Shown here piece by piece: positions 1 to 8,657 of a DNA stretch of 64,000 nucleotides. The DNA is from RGIG9060 sp052173655. GTDB taxonomy: Bacteria > Spirochaetota > Spirochaetia > Treponematales > Treponemataceae. The DNA lies in assembly GCA_052173655.1 (NCBI GenBank), contig JBQMYD010000002.1, positions 186,001 to 250,000 of the forward strand, read 5' to 3'. Every line of letters starts with the position of its first letter. Within the stretch, counting starts at the first letter, position 1. A program made the position numbers and the translations under genes. A model generated the notes under the pieces. It worked only from the letters and a program-made list of their open reading frames with translations. It was not told the DNA's origin and did no database searches.

Positions 1-1
1 A

Positions 2-214
2 GGCCCTCAAATTATGCGTATGCTTATAGGAACTGATCATAAGTTTTTGATTCCTGGTTCTGCAATTATGGGGGCGTTAATATTGTTAGTATCGGATACT
101 GTTGCTCGTACGATACTTTCTCCGGTTATTCTACCTGTAGGTGTTATTACCTCGTTTTTAGGAGCACCGTTATTTTTGTATGTGTTGCTTCACGAGGATA
201 AGATTTTAAAATAA
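2..214 (+). CDS. FecCD-family ABC transporter permease, C-terminal fragment
   Basis: The reading frame is open from the left window edge, so only about the last 70 residues are seen. They contain the C-terminal FecCD pattern: GPQIMRMLIG, then TDHKFLIPGS, followed by two hydrophobic helices. FecCD permeases form the membrane channel of iron-siderophore, haem or cobalamin importers. A binding protein follows 67 bases downstream on the same strand, so the two belong to one import operon. The ATPase is not in the window. The substrate cannot be told from this fragment. Confidence 0.85.
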   Translation, partial: GPQIMRMLIGTDHKFLIPGSAIMGALILLVSDTVARTILSPVILPVGVITSFLGAPLFLYVLLHEDKILK

Positions 215-281
215 TCCGATTAAAACTTACGCAATTTTTAAACTTGTGTTTTTTATCGGATATAATATTTGGAGGTTTTTT

Positions 282-1433
282 ATGAAAAAAAAGTATGTCG
301 GCTGTATAACTGCTTTGGTAATGGTTTTACTGTTAAGTATTGGCTGTTCAAAGACAAAAACTGAAAATGTAGGACAGCGAGACGGTCTTTCTGATGTAGA
401 GCAGACAAAGATTGAATTTGTGGATATGGTTGGACGCAATGTATCGGTGAATGTTCCTGCTCAAAGTGCTTTGGCGGAGGAACCTGCAACTTTACGTCTT
501 TATGTTTACGTTATGGGAAGTGAAAGATTGCTTGGTGTATCTGATAGGGAAGCAAAAGGTTCAGGCGGTAGACCTTACGCAATTGCCCATCCTGAATTAA
601 AAGATATGCAGATATTCGGCGGTAATTATTCTATTCAAAATTTTGAGCAGGTTTTACTTGCAAAACCGGATGTATTTTTTGTATATCCTGATGAAGTTGC
701 TGTAATAAATAATATTCAAGAAAAGTGTAATGTTCCGGTTGTTTCTTTGGATTACGGAACCGGTGTTATTTTTGATCCTAAAATGTACAAATCTATTGAG
801 TTGATCGGAAAGTGCATGGGAAAAGAAAAAAGAGCAAAAGAAGTTGTTGACTTCATGGAAAGTTGCCGAAAAGACTTGAATGACAGAACAAAAGATATTC
901 CTGAATCAAAAAAAATGACCGCTTATGCAGGCGGTCTTGCATGGAACGGTCCTCACGGTATTGAAGGAACAAGAGAAAATTATCCTTTGTTTGATGCAAT
1001 CAATGCTGTAAATGTCGTAAAGGGAATAAATCAAAACGGTATGGTAATGGTAGATAAGGAAAAAATTATCGAATGGAACCCTGATGTAATTATCATTGAC
1101 CTTAACAGTATTCACCTTATTCAAGATGACTTTAATAAAAATAAAGAATACTATAAATCTCTTAAAGCTTTTAAAGAAGGCAGAGTGTATGCTCAGCTTC
1201 CTTTTGTTTGGTGTAACGAAAATATAGACACTGCCATTGCAGATGCATACTTTATCGGAAAAAAAATGTATCCGGATAAATTCAAGGACATAGACCCTGC
1301 AAAAAAGGCTGATGAAATATATAAATTTTTGGTTGGAAAAGAATTGTATGAAGAATTTGCTCCTCTCGTGTACGGAGGATTTCAAGATGTTACTTTGGAA
1401 AAACTTGAAGCAAATACATATTTAAAACAATAA
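282..1433 (+). CDS. ABC transporter substrate-binding lipoprotein (FecB/BtuF-like, iron or cobalamin type)
   Basis: The start at 282 is chosen because GGAGG lies at 271-275 and the protein then begins with a lipoprotein signal: MKKKYVG, a hydrophobic stretch and the lipobox LSIGC (Cys near residue 23). A GTG at 246 in the same frame lacks these features. The 383-residue product has the typical periplasmic-binding opening FVDMVGRNVSVNVPA. It would be a membrane-anchored receptor handing iron-chelate or a related ligand to the permease encoded just upstream. The permease-then-receptor order, with a terminator directly after this gene, makes it the last gene of the operon. Ligand identity is not visible. 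Confidence 0.85.
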   Translation: MKKKYVGCITALVMVLLLSIGCSKTKTENVGQRDGLSDVEQTKIEFVDMVGRNVSVNVPAQSALAEEPATLRLYVYVMGSERLLGVSDREAKGSGGRPYAIAHPELKDMQIFGGNYSIQNFEQVLLAKPDVFFVYPDEVAVINNIQEKCNVPVVSLDYGTGVIFDPKMYKSIELIGKCMGKEKRAKEVVDFMESCRKDLNDRTKDIPESKKMTAYAGGLAWNGPHGIEGTRENYPLFDAINAVNVVKGINQNGMVMVDKEKIIEWNPDVIIIDLNSIHLIQDDFNKNKEYYKSLKAFKEGRVYAQLPFVWCNENIDTAIADAYFIGKKMYPDKFKDIDPAKKADEIYKFLVGKELYEEFAPLVYGGFQDVTLEKLEANTYLKQ

Positions 1434-1471
1434 AAGTAAATTTCATCGTTTTAATAATTTGTTTTACTGAT

Positions 1472-1505
1472 AAAATAGGCGGATTTTTTATCTGCCTATT
1501 TTTTA
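1472..1505 (+). terminator. Intrinsic terminator after the binding-protein gene
   Basis: AAAATAGGCGGA and its near-perfect inverted copy TATCTGCCTATTTT enclose a T-rich loop and are followed by a T-rich tract. It lies about 40 bases after the lipoprotein gene and before the iorA promoter. Confidence 0.8.
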
Positions 1506-1520
1506 TCTTTTTAACTCTTA

Positions 1521-1549
1521 TTGAAAGAATTTTTTTTGAACGCTATACT
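1521..1549 (+). promoter_or_regulatory. Sigma-70-type promoter of the iorAB-paaK-thrH operon
   Basis: TTGAAA at 1521-1526 and TATACT at 1544-1549 are separated by 17 bases. Transcription would start near 1556, giving a leader of about 60 bases before iorA. The preceding terminator supports a new transcription unit here. Confidence 0.7.
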
Positions 1550-1616
1550 GTGTATCGGATATGCGTTTTTTTATTTGTGCATTTTTCCTAATTTATAAAA
1601 AGGGGCTTAATTTATA

Positions 1617-3329
1617 ATGAAAGATTTAGTTTTACTTGGGGATGAAGCTCTTGCACTGGGAGCTATTCATGCCGGCCTTTCTGCAGCTTTCGGTTATCCG
1701 GGAACTCCTTCCACGGAAATAATGGAATATTTAATTGAAAAATACGAAAATGAAGGAGGACCTGTTTCTCAGTGGTGTTCAAATGAAAAAACTGCGTATG
1801 AATCGGCTCTTGGAGCAAGTTTTGCAGGAAAACGCACAATTGTAACAATGAAGCATGTAGGTCTTAATGCTTGTGCAGATGCGTTTATGAATTCCAGCCT
1901 TTTGGGAATTAACGGCGGTTTAGTTGTTTGTGTAGCCGATGATCCCGGTATGCATTCAAGCCAAGGTGAACAAGATTCTCGATTTTATTCAGATTTTGCA
2001 ATGATTCCGGTATTTGAGCCTACAACTCAGCAGGAAGCATACTGTATGATTTTTGATGCCTTTGAGTTGTCTGAAAAATTGAAAGTTCCGGTAATGATGC
2101 GTATGGTAACTCGTCTTGCTCACAGCCGAGCGGTTGTTCATCCATATGATGAAAGCAGGCATATAAAACAAAATGAAAAACAAAAAGCAGATCGTATGGA
2201 ATGGATGCTTATTCCGGCTCTTTCTCGTAAAAATTATAACAAAATGATAGAAAAACAAGATGATATGCTCTCATATGTAAATTCAACCGAATGGAACAAA
2301 CTTAATTTAAATCCTAAAAATACGGATTTAGCAATTGTAACAAGCGGATTGGGGCTTAACTATTATCTTGAGAATCTTGAAGATTTTGAAAAACTTTGTT
2401 CTTCAAAAGGTTTACCGTCTACTCTTCATATTGGTGCTTATCCGTTACCTAAAGAACTTCTTTTAAAAATTGCAGGCAGTGCAAAAAAAATTTTGGTAAT
2501 TGAAGAAGGAATGCCGTTTGTTGAAAAACAACTAAGAGGTATTTTGCCGCAGCAAAATGAAGTTATTGGAAAATACACAGGGGATCTTCCTCGTGCAGGA
2601 GAATTAAATCCTGATACAGTTAGAGCTGCTCTCAATCTTGCTCCTCACAAAACCGTAAAAACCAATGCAGATGAGAGCCTTTTACAAGTTTGTTCTTCTT
2701 TGGCAGGAAGACCTCCTCAGCTTTGCAAAGGTTGTCCTCATGCCGATTCATATACTTCTGTAAATATGGCTGTAAAGGCTTTAAAAGAAAAAGATGGAGA
2801 AAACAATGTTTGTATAATGGCAGACATAGGTTGTAATTCACTTGGAGCTGCAGCACCTTTTAACACATTGGAAGCTATAGTGTGTATGGGGGCGTCGATA
2901 GGTATGGCAAGAGGTGCAAGTCAGGCAGGAATAAAAAATTCCATTGGAATTATCGGAGATTCTACTTTTTATCATAGCGGTATGACAAATCTTGTTGATG
3001 CAATTTCAACAAAGACACCTGTTACGATTATAATTCTTGATAATTCAATCGTGGCAATGACCGGATGTCAGCAAACAATTCTTCCTTCCAGTCGTTTAAA
3101 ACCGCTTTTATTGGGACTTGGTGTTGAAGAGGAGCATCTTCATGTTCTTGCAGCAGACCCGCGTCATATTGAAGAGAATGCTATGGTAATAGAAAAAGAG
3201 TGTTCTTACAGGGGCGTTTCTGTGATAGTGATGGTCAGAGAGTGCCTTGAATCTTTAAGATTAAGAGCAAAAGCTGCCAGAATTGCACAGGCAAAGTCCG
3301 ATGCTTCAGCTTCAAAGGAGAATAATTAG
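1617..3329 (+). CDS. iorA: Indolepyruvate ferredoxin oxidoreductase, alpha subunit
   Basis: With IorB this enzyme oxidatively decarboxylates aryl-pyruvates (from Trp, Phe, Tyr) to aryl-acetyl-CoA. The N-terminal pyruvate:ferredoxin oxidoreductase domain begins LLGDEALALGAIHAGLSAA with a GYPGTPSTE motif. The thiamine-diphosphate domain has LCKGCPHADSY near residue 370 and GDSTFYHSG with a downstream DNS near residues 447-475. At 570 residues it is shorter than classical IorA. It stops at ECLESLRLRAKAA plus a short Ala/Lys tail and lacks the C-terminal pair of [4Fe-4S] ferredoxin motifs. The start at 1617 has AAGGGG at 1600-1605 (spacing 11). iorB begins 1 base after the stop. Confidence 0.9.
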   Translation: MKDLVLLGDEALALGAIHAGLSAAFGYPGTPSTEIMEYLIEKYENEGGPVSQWCSNEKTAYESALGASFAGKRTIVTMKHVGLNACADAFMNSSLLGINGGLVVCVADDPGMHSSQGEQDSRFYSDFAMIPVFEPTTQQEAYCMIFDAFELSEKLKVPVMMRMVTRLAHSRAVVHPYDESRHIKQNEKQKADRMEWMLIPALSRKNYNKMIEKQDDMLSYVNSTEWNKLNLNPKNTDLAIVTSGLGLNYYLENLEDFEKLCSSKGLPSTLHIGAYPLPKELLLKIAGSAKKILVIEEGMPFVEKQLRGILPQQNEVIGKYTGDLPRAGELNPDTVRAALNLAPHKTVKTNADESLLQVCSSLAGRPPQLCKGCPHADSYTSVNMAVKALKEKDGENNVCIMADIGCNSLGAAAPFNTLEAIVCMGASIGMARGASQAGIKNSIGIIGDSTFYHSGMTNLVDAISTKTPVTIIILDNSIVAMTGCQQTILPSSRLKPLLLGLGVEEEHLHVLAADPRHIEENAMVIEKECSYRGVSVIVMVRECLESLRLRAKAARIAQAKSDASASKENN

Positions 3330-3330
3330 C

Positions 3331-3900
3331 ATGAAATACGATATTCTGTTAGCCGGAGTAGGCGGACAAGGTGTTTTATCAATTGCCGCAATAATTGCTT
3401 CATCTGCAATGAAAGAAGGGTTGCAGGTAAGGCAAAGTGAGATCCACGGTATGAGCCAAAGGGGCGGCGGTGTAAGTGCTCATCTTAGAATCAGCGACAA
3501 AACTATTGTTTCGGATATTATTCCTTTTGGAAACGCCGATATGATACTTTCCATGGAACCTCTTGAATGTTTGCGTTATCTCGATTGGTTAAAGCCTGAA
3601 GGCGTTTTGATAACAGATGGAACACCGTTTGTAAATATTTCAGATTATCCTGATTTGCAAAAATTATATGATACAATAAAATTGTTGCCTAAGTCGATTA
3701 TTCTTCAAGCTGAGGAGCTTGCAAAACAGGCTGGCAGTAAAAAAGCTGAAAACATGGTTCTTGTAGGTGCTGCTCTAAAATTTATCCCTGTAAAAAAGGA
3801 AACAGTGATAAATTCGGTAAAATTACGTTTTGCTCAAAAAGATCCTAAACTTGTTGAAATAAACTGCAAAGCGATTGAACTTGGACAGTCCGGAAAATGA
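3331..3900 (+). CDS. iorB: Indolepyruvate oxidoreductase, beta (gamma-domain) subunit
   Basis: This 189-residue protein opens KYDILLAGVGGQGVLSIA, the glycine-rich signature of the gamma domain of 2-oxoacid:ferredoxin oxidoreductases. QSEIHGMSQRGGGVSAHLR follows, typical of IorB. It is the CoA-side partner of IorA. The ATG at 3331 is chosen over an earlier frame opening at 3283 because AAAGGAG lies at 3314-3320 and the family N-terminus starts there. It directly follows iorA and precedes paaK by 15 bases, so the three are one operon. Confidence 0.92.
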   Translation: MKYDILLAGVGGQGVLSIAAIIASSAMKEGLQVRQSEIHGMSQRGGGVSAHLRISDKTIVSDIIPFGNADMILSMEPLECLRYLDWLKPEGVLITDGTPFVNISDYPDLQKLYDTIKLLPKSIILQAEELAKQAGSKKAENMVLVGAALKFIPVKKETVINSVKLRFAQKDPKLVEINCKAIELGQSGK

Positions 3901-3915
3901 TAAAGGAGATTTCTT

Positions 3916-5250
3916 TTGAGCGAAAAAAAAATAAAATGCGAAATTTCTTTTTGGGATAAAAAAATTGAAACTGCCGGTCGTAAAGAAATTGAGGAAATTC
4001 AGCTGGCAGGACTAAAAAAACAGGTTGAAAATGCTTTTAAAACAACCTATTACAAAGATAAGTTTAAGTCGGCAGGGATTAACAGCAGTGATGACATAAA
4101 AACTTTAGATGATATTCGCCGTATTCCGTTTACTACAAAAAATGATTTAAGGCAGGCTTATCCGTGGGGATTTTTGGCTGTTCAAAAAGATGAAGTTGTA
4201 AGAGTTCATGCTTCAAGCGGAACTACCGGAATACCTACCGTAATTTATCAAACACAAAAAGATGTAAATATGAGTGCAGATACAATGGCAAGATCTCTTG
4301 CGGCTGCCGGTTGTACAAAATATGATATTTGTCAAAATATGATGACGTATGGACTTTTTACCGGTGGAATGTGTTTTCACTATGGAGCTGAAAAACTTGG
4401 AATGACTGTGATTCCTACTTCAAGTGGAAATACATTACGTCAGATTAAGTTTATGCATGATTTTGGAACAACGGTAACTCATGCAACTCCAAGCTATCTT
4501 CTTCATCTTCATCAAGCAATTGAAGAAAGTGAATTCAAACGCACTGATTTTAAATGGCGTTTGGCGGTTACCGGAGCGGAACCGCATTCGGAGGAGCTTC
4601 GTTGTAAAATTCAGGATAAATTGGGAATTGAAGTTTATAACTGTTATGGCATGAGTGAACTTAATGGGCCGGGTGTTGCATTTGAGTGTATTTTTAGAAA
4701 CGGAATGCACATTTGGGAAGATCGCTACATTGTAGAAATTATTAATCCGGATACTTTAGAACCTGTTGAGGATGGAGAGATGGGGGAATTGGTTGTAACA
4801 ATTCTTCATCGTGATGCAATGCCTCTTTTACGTTACAGAACCAGAGATTTAACTCGAGTTCTTTTGGAGCCGTGTCCTTGCGGACGGACTCATCGAAGAC
4901 TTGCAAGATTTAAAGGAAGAAGCGATGACATGCTTATCATTAACGGCGTAAATGTTTTTGCAAGCCAAATTGAGGAAGTTCTTTTAAAAGCAAGCGGAGT
5001 TGGGGCAAACTATCTTATCATCGTAGAAAAAAAAGGTGATCTTGATAAACTTACGGTTCAAACAGAAGTTACACAGGAAATGTTTGAGGACGATGCAAGA
5101 GTTTTGAATGAATTAAAAGCAAAATTAAAGGCAGAAATTGCCGCTTTGATAACCATCAATCCTGTTATCGAATTAAAAGAGCCCGGAGCTTTGCCTGTCG
5201 CAGAAGGTAAGGCAAAAAGGGTTGATGATCGCAGACCTAAAGATTTGTAA
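3916..5250 (+). CDS. paaK: Phenylacetate-CoA ligase family protein (AMP-forming)
   Basis: The 444-residue product activates phenylacetate-type acids to CoA thioesters through an adenylate, or runs in reverse. The AMP-binding loop HASSGTTGIPT is near residue 97. YGMSELNGPGVAFEC lies mid-protein, and RYRTRDLTR and RSDDMLIINGVNVF lie in the C-terminal part, as in PaaK. The start is TTG at 3916, 7 bases after AAAGGAG at 3902-3908. Linkage to iorAB suggests work on aryl-acetyl-CoA made from aromatic amino acids. The direction of reaction in the cell is inference. Confidence 0.9.
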   Translation: MSEKKIKCEISFWDKKIETAGRKEIEEIQLAGLKKQVENAFKTTYYKDKFKSAGINSSDDIKTLDDIRRIPFTTKNDLRQAYPWGFLAVQKDEVVRVHASSGTTGIPTVIYQTQKDVNMSADTMARSLAAAGCTKYDICQNMMTYGLFTGGMCFHYGAEKLGMTVIPTSSGNTLRQIKFMHDFGTTVTHATPSYLLHLHQAIEESEFKRTDFKWRLAVTGAEPHSEELRCKIQDKLGIEVYNCYGMSELNGPGVAFECIFRNGMHIWEDRYIVEIINPDTLEPVEDGEMGELVVTILHRDAMPLLRYRTRDLTRVLLEPCPCGRTHRRLARFKGRSDDMLIINGVNVFASQIEEVLLKASGVGANYLIIVEKKGDLDKLTVQTEVTQEMFEDDARVLNELKAKLKAEIAALITINPVIELKEPGALPVAEGKAKRVDDRRPKDL

Positions 5251-5277
5251 AAAAATAATTATATTTAAGAGGAAATT

Positions 5278-5883
5278 ATGTATGTAACTTGTCTTGATCT
5301 TGAAGGAGTTTTGGTTCCTGAAATTTGGATTGCATTTGCCGAAAAAACCGGAATTTCCGACTTTAGAAGAACGACACGTGATGAACCCGATTATAATAAA
5401 CTTATGAATTGGCGTATTGATCTTTTAAAAAAGCACGGTTTGGGATTAAAAGAAATTCAAAGTGTAATTGCTGAAATAAAACCGATGGATGGTGCAAAGG
5501 AGTTTATGAAGGAACTTAGAAGAATAACTCAGGTTATAATTTTATCTGATACTTTTACTCAGTTTGCACTTCCTCTTATGGAACAGCTTGATATGCCCAC
5601 AATTTTTTGTAACGAACTTGTTGTAGGAAATGATGGAGTAATTACAGGTTTTAAACTTCGCCAAGATAACGGAAAATTTCATGCGGTAAAGGCTCTTCAA
5701 GATATAGGTTTTAAAGTCATTGCCGGAGGAGACAGTTTTAACGACTTAGGAATGATTCATCAAGCTGAAAAAGGTTTTTTATTCCGTTCAACTGAAAAAA
5801 TCATTGCAGATAATCCTGAAATCCAAGCATTTACCCAATATTCGGATTTACTGGAAACTGTAAGAAAAGTCGTAAAAGCCTGA
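5278..5883 (+). CDS. thrH: ThrH: phosphoserine phosphatase / homoserine phosphotransferase
   Basis: This 201-residue HAD-superfamily enzyme closely matches ThrH. It begins with CLDLEGVLVPEIWIAFAEKT, which contains the DxEGV form of HAD motif I. ILSDTF (motif II) and AGGDSFNDLGM (motif III/IV) follow. Family members dephosphorylate phosphoserine and can transfer the phosphate to homoserine, linking serine and threonine synthesis. GAGG at 5270-5273 precedes the ATG. It lies 27 bases after paaK and is probably co-transcribed, though its pathway differs from the ior genes. Confidence 0.92.
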   Translation: MYVTCLDLEGVLVPEIWIAFAEKTGISDFRRTTRDEPDYNKLMNWRIDLLKKHGLGLKEIQSVIAEIKPMDGAKEFMKELRRITQVIILSDTFTQFALPLMEQLDMPTIFCNELVVGNDGVITGFKLRQDNGKFHAVKALQDIGFKVIAGGDSFNDLGMIHQAEKGFLFRSTEKIIADNPEIQAFTQYSDLLETVRKVVKA

Positions 5884-5896
5884 TGTAAAAAAAAGA

Positions 5897-6691
5897 TTAA
5901 AGACTGTCCACTCCTAATCCGAACAGGGCGTAGTCAGCTCTTACAGGATCTTCCGGGAAAAATTGATTTAATCTTGCTGTTAATTCTATAGCAGTTTTCA
6001 TGGAAGCTGAGGAATTTGGTTTTAAAAGACCGAGTTTTTCAGCTTCTTGCATTACATGGGTATCCAAAGGAATTATTAACTTGCTTTGCGGATACCAATT
6101 CCATAGTCCTAAATCTACGGCAGAATTTTGTCTTACCATCCAACGTAAAAACATGCAAATTCTTTTTTTGCAACTTGCTTTTGTTTGAGGAACCATGGAG
6201 TTTCCTTTGAATTCTTGTGCAATCATATCAATTAATTGTGTGTTATTTGCTGATTCTTTTGTATTATGCTTTTCCGCTTCATAAATTTTTTTGAAGTATT
6301 TTCCAAGGCTACCATCTTGCAAAATTATTTTTTTTATTTTTCCGAATAAATCTAAAACATCGTTATATGAGTAAAAACGATAATATTTTTTATTTAGATC
6401 ATTGTCTGCGTTTTTTGTAAAGTCATAAAAATTTCCGTTTAGGAGCCATATACAAATTGAATTTTTTTTGTTATTAATTTTGCACCAGTTGTCTGCAATT
6501 TCAAAAATTAGGCTGATTTTTGGAATAAATTGTGTTCTGCTGCCAAAAGAAAACAAAGCCGCAATAAAGCTTGCAACTTCAATGTCTGCTTCATCGCTGT
6601 ATCTATATAAAAATTGACTGGGATCCTTTTCTAAAAAAGCTGCATTTTCGTATTTATCTGCCAGTAAATTCAATTTTGTTTTAATATCCAT
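5897..6691 (-). CDS. TIGR02757 (DUF2400) family protein
   Basis: This 264-residue protein matches the TIGR02757 family: an N-terminal YENAAFLEKDPSQFLYRYSD block, a middle RWMVRQNSAVDLGLW block, the LIIPLDTHVM segment, and a C-terminal FFPEDPVRADYALFGLGV. The helical pattern and the LDTHV motif recall HhH-GPD-type DNA glycosylases, but the family has no established activity known to me. It lies 19 bases downstream of rnhA on the same strand, so the two are probably co-transcribed. Its stop is 13 bases from the convergent thrH stop, with no terminator hairpin between them. Confidence 0.85.
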   Translation of the reverse strand: MDIKTKLNLLADKYENAAFLEKDPSQFLYRYSDEADIEVASFIAALFSFGSRTQFIPKISLIFEIADNWCKINNKKNSICIWLLNGNFYDFTKNADNDLNKKYYRFYSYNDVLDLFGKIKKIILQDGSLGKYFKKIYEAEKHNTKESANNTQLIDMIAQEFKGNSMVPQTKASCKKRICMFLRWMVRQNSAVDLGLWNWYPQSKLIIPLDTHVMQEAEKLGLLKPNSSASMKTAIELTARLNQFFPEDPVRADYALFGLGVDSL

Positions 6692-6710
6692 ACTATGTTT
6701 GCTCTTTTTT

Positions 6711-7157
6711 TTATTGATTTGCGGCGGCAGTTGTTGCTAATTTATCGCATATTTCATTGTATTTATTTCCGGCATGGCCTTTTACCCAATCCCAGCGTAT
6801 ATTTAATTTACCGGCAAGGTCATCCAGGTTTATCCATAAGTCCTGATTTTTTACAGGTTGTTTATTTGAAGTTTTCCAGCCGTTTTTTTTCCAATTTGAA
6901 ATCCACTGTGTAATACCGTTTTTTACGTATTGACTGTCGGTTATCAACGTAATATTTGTGTTTTTTAGATTTTCGTCTTCAAAAACTGCATTTAATGAAC
7001 GAATTGCAGCCATTAATTCCATGCGGTTGTTTGTTGTAATTTTTTCAGCACCACTTAATAATATTTCTTTTTGTTCATGAAGAATTACGGCTCCCCAGCC
7101 TCCGGGGCCCGGATTTCCGCTACAAGCTCCATCAGTGTATATTGTTATTTCATTCAT
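6711..7157 (-). CDS. rnhA: Ribonuclease HI
   Basis: RNase HI cleaves the RNA strand of RNA-DNA hybrids. The 148-residue product has the catalytic acidic residues in order: YTDGACSGNPGPGGWG (Asp), NRMELMAAI (Glu), LITDSQYV (Asp) and the C-terminal VKGHAGN with CDKLA (His and Asp). The ATG at 7157 has no Shine-Dalgarno sequence. A good promoter ends 7 bases upstream, so the mRNA may be leaderless. It is divergent from the MATE gene. Confidence 0.95.
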   Translation of the reverse strand: MNEITIYTDGACSGNPGPGGWGAVILHEQKEILLSGAEKITTNNRMELMAAIRSLNAVFEDENLKNTNITLITDSQYVKNGITQWISNWKKNGWKTSNKQPVKNQDLWINLDDLAGKLNIRWDWVKGHAGNKYNEICDKLATTAAANQ

Positions 7158-7164
7158 GAGTTTA

Positions 7165-7193
7165 ATTCTACATTATTTTATTTTGCATGGCAA
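7165..7193 (-). promoter_or_regulatory. rnhA promoter
   Basis: On the minus strand TTGCCA (7193-7188) and TAGAAT (7170-7165) are 17 bases apart. Only 7 bases separate the -10 box from the rnhA ATG at 7157, so transcription should start at or next to the start codon. Confidence 0.65.
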
Positions 7194-7210
7194 ATGAAAA
7201 GATTTTTCGA

Positions 7211-7216
7211 TATACT
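7211..7216 (+). promoter_or_regulatory. Candidate -10 box of the MATE gene
   Basis: TATACT at 7211-7216 lies exactly 7 bases before an ATG at 7224. No good -35 is found at 17 bases; TTGCAT at 7183-7188 is 22 bases away. The call rests on the -10 match and the repeated spacing seen at other genes here. Confidence 0.4.
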
Positions 7217-7223
7217 TAGCAGA

Positions 7224-8657
7224 ATGGTGTTGTCTAAAATTAATGCACACAAAACATTTTCTCTAAAAGAATCTCTTATTCTTGTGTGGCATTTCAGTAT
7301 TCCTGCGATTATTGCACAGTTTATGCATATTGTTATGCAGTATGCGGATTCTGCCATGGTGTCCAGACTCGGTTCGTCTGCAAGTGCTTCAATAGGGCTT
7401 GTAGTAACATCTACTTGGTTGTTTTATGGGTTGATAACGGCATTTTGTTCAGGGTTTAGCGTTCAAGTTGCACAGAGTTTGGGAGCTGGCGATAGTGAAA
7501 AAACAAAAACTGTCGTAAAATCAGGATTTGTAACAATAACGATAATATCGTTTTTTCTTGCACTTTTAGGTTCGCTTGTAAGTTTTAAACTCCCTGTTTG
7601 GCTCAATGCTTCAGATGATATTTCACGTGATGCAAGTTTATATTTTTTGATTTTTTCCATTTCAATGCCGGTTGTTATGAATTGCTATCTTTGTATTTGT
7701 TTTTTGCAATGTGCCGGCAGAATGAAAATCGTGGGAGTTTTAAGTGTTTTGATTTGTGTAGCAGAAGTGGCTTTTAATGCATTTTACATTTTTATTTTAA
7801 AGTGGGCTGTTGTTGGTGCTGCCTTAGGAACTTTTACTTCAGAATTAATTTTTCTTGTAGTATTACTATATTTTGTTTTGTTCAAAGTTGAAGAACTGAA
7901 GCCGGATTTTAAATCTTCAAATAAATTAAAGCTAAAAGAAAATTTGCTGAATTTGCAAAAGACTGTTTGTTCAAAAAGCTCGTGTACTGGGGAAATTTTG
8001 CGTTATGCTTGTAAAATATCAATTCCCATGGCATTTGAACAAATCTCGCTGTGTGCAGCTCATATAATGATAACAGGTATAGTTGCTCCTTTAGGCACGA
8101 TTTCTATCGCTGCAAATTCTTTTGGAATAACAGCAGAAGCATTATGCTACATGCCTGCTTATGGAATTGCTCATGCTGCAACAACTATTGTTGGTCAAGT
8201 TTCCGGTGCAGGATATGCTGTTCCTGCAAAAAAATTTGCTAAACTTTGTACTGCTTTCGGTATGATTTTTATAGCTTTTCTTTCCGTTACAATGTATTTT
8301 ACATGTCCGTGGATTTTTAAACTTCTTACTCCGGATGAAAATGTTAGAGCCTTAAGTATTCAAGTTCTTAGGAGTGAAATAATTGCAGAGCCAATGTTTG
8401 CCGCCTATGTTGTAGCTTCCGGTGCCCTTAGAGGTATTGGTGATACTCTTGTCCCTGCAATTTTTAATCTTGTAAGCATGTGGCTGATCCGAGTTAGTTT
8501 AAGTTGGGTTTTAGTAAAGCAATACGGCCTAAAAGGGGTATGGGTTGCTATGTGCATTGAACTTTTTTTTAGAGGAACTTTATTTTTAATCCGGCTATTC
8601 AGGCAAAAATTTACTTTGAAACAGCATCTGTTCCTTCCTGATGGTAATCACTTTTGA
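7224..8657 (+). CDS. MATE family multidrug/sodium antiporter
   Basis: This integral membrane exporter has about twelve hydrophobic segments in two homologous halves. The first half opens HFSIPAIIAQFMHIVMQYAD. The second opens ACKISIPMAFEQISLCAAHI, with GALRGIGDT near the end, as in MATE transporters driven by Na+ or H+. I chose ATG 7224 (477 residues) because a -10 box sits 7 bases upstream. ATG 7194 in the same frame would add ten residues. There is no Shine-Dalgarno sequence at either. The 3' end overlaps the convergent NusG-domain-II gene by 47 bases. Substrate unknown. Confidence 0.85.
   Translation: MVLSKINAHKTFSLKESLILVWHFSIPAIIAQFMHIVMQYADSAMVSRLGSSASASIGLVVTSTWLFYGLITAFCSGFSVQVAQSLGAGDSEKTKTVVKSGFVTITIISFFLALLGSLVSFKLPVWLNASDDISRDASLYFLIFSISMPVVMNCYLCICFLQCAGRMKIVGVLSVLICVAEVAFNAFYIFILKWAVVGAALGTFTSELIFLVVLLYFVLFKVEELKPDFKSSNKLKLKENLLNLQKTVCSKSSCTGEILRYACKISIPMAFEQISLCAAHIMITGIVAPLGTISIAANSFGITAEALCYMPAYGIAHAATTIVGQVSGAGYAVPAKKFAKLCTAFGMIFIAFLSVTMYFTCPWIFKLLTPDENVRALSIQVLRSEIIAEPMFAAYVVASGALRGIGDTLVPAIFNLVSMWLIRVSLSWVLVKQYGLKGVWVAMCIELFFRGTLFLIRLFRQKFTLKQHLFLPDGNHF

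Noticed and set aside
257..270. TATAAT upstream of the binding-protein gene
   Set aside because: Transcription from it would begin inside the GGAGG ribosome-binding site, and no -35 box is present. The gene is better explained as part of the permease operon.
906..1385. 159-codon open frame on the minus strand opposite the binding-protein gene
   Set aside because: Phe/Ile/Lys-rich shadow of a well-supported gene, without family motifs.
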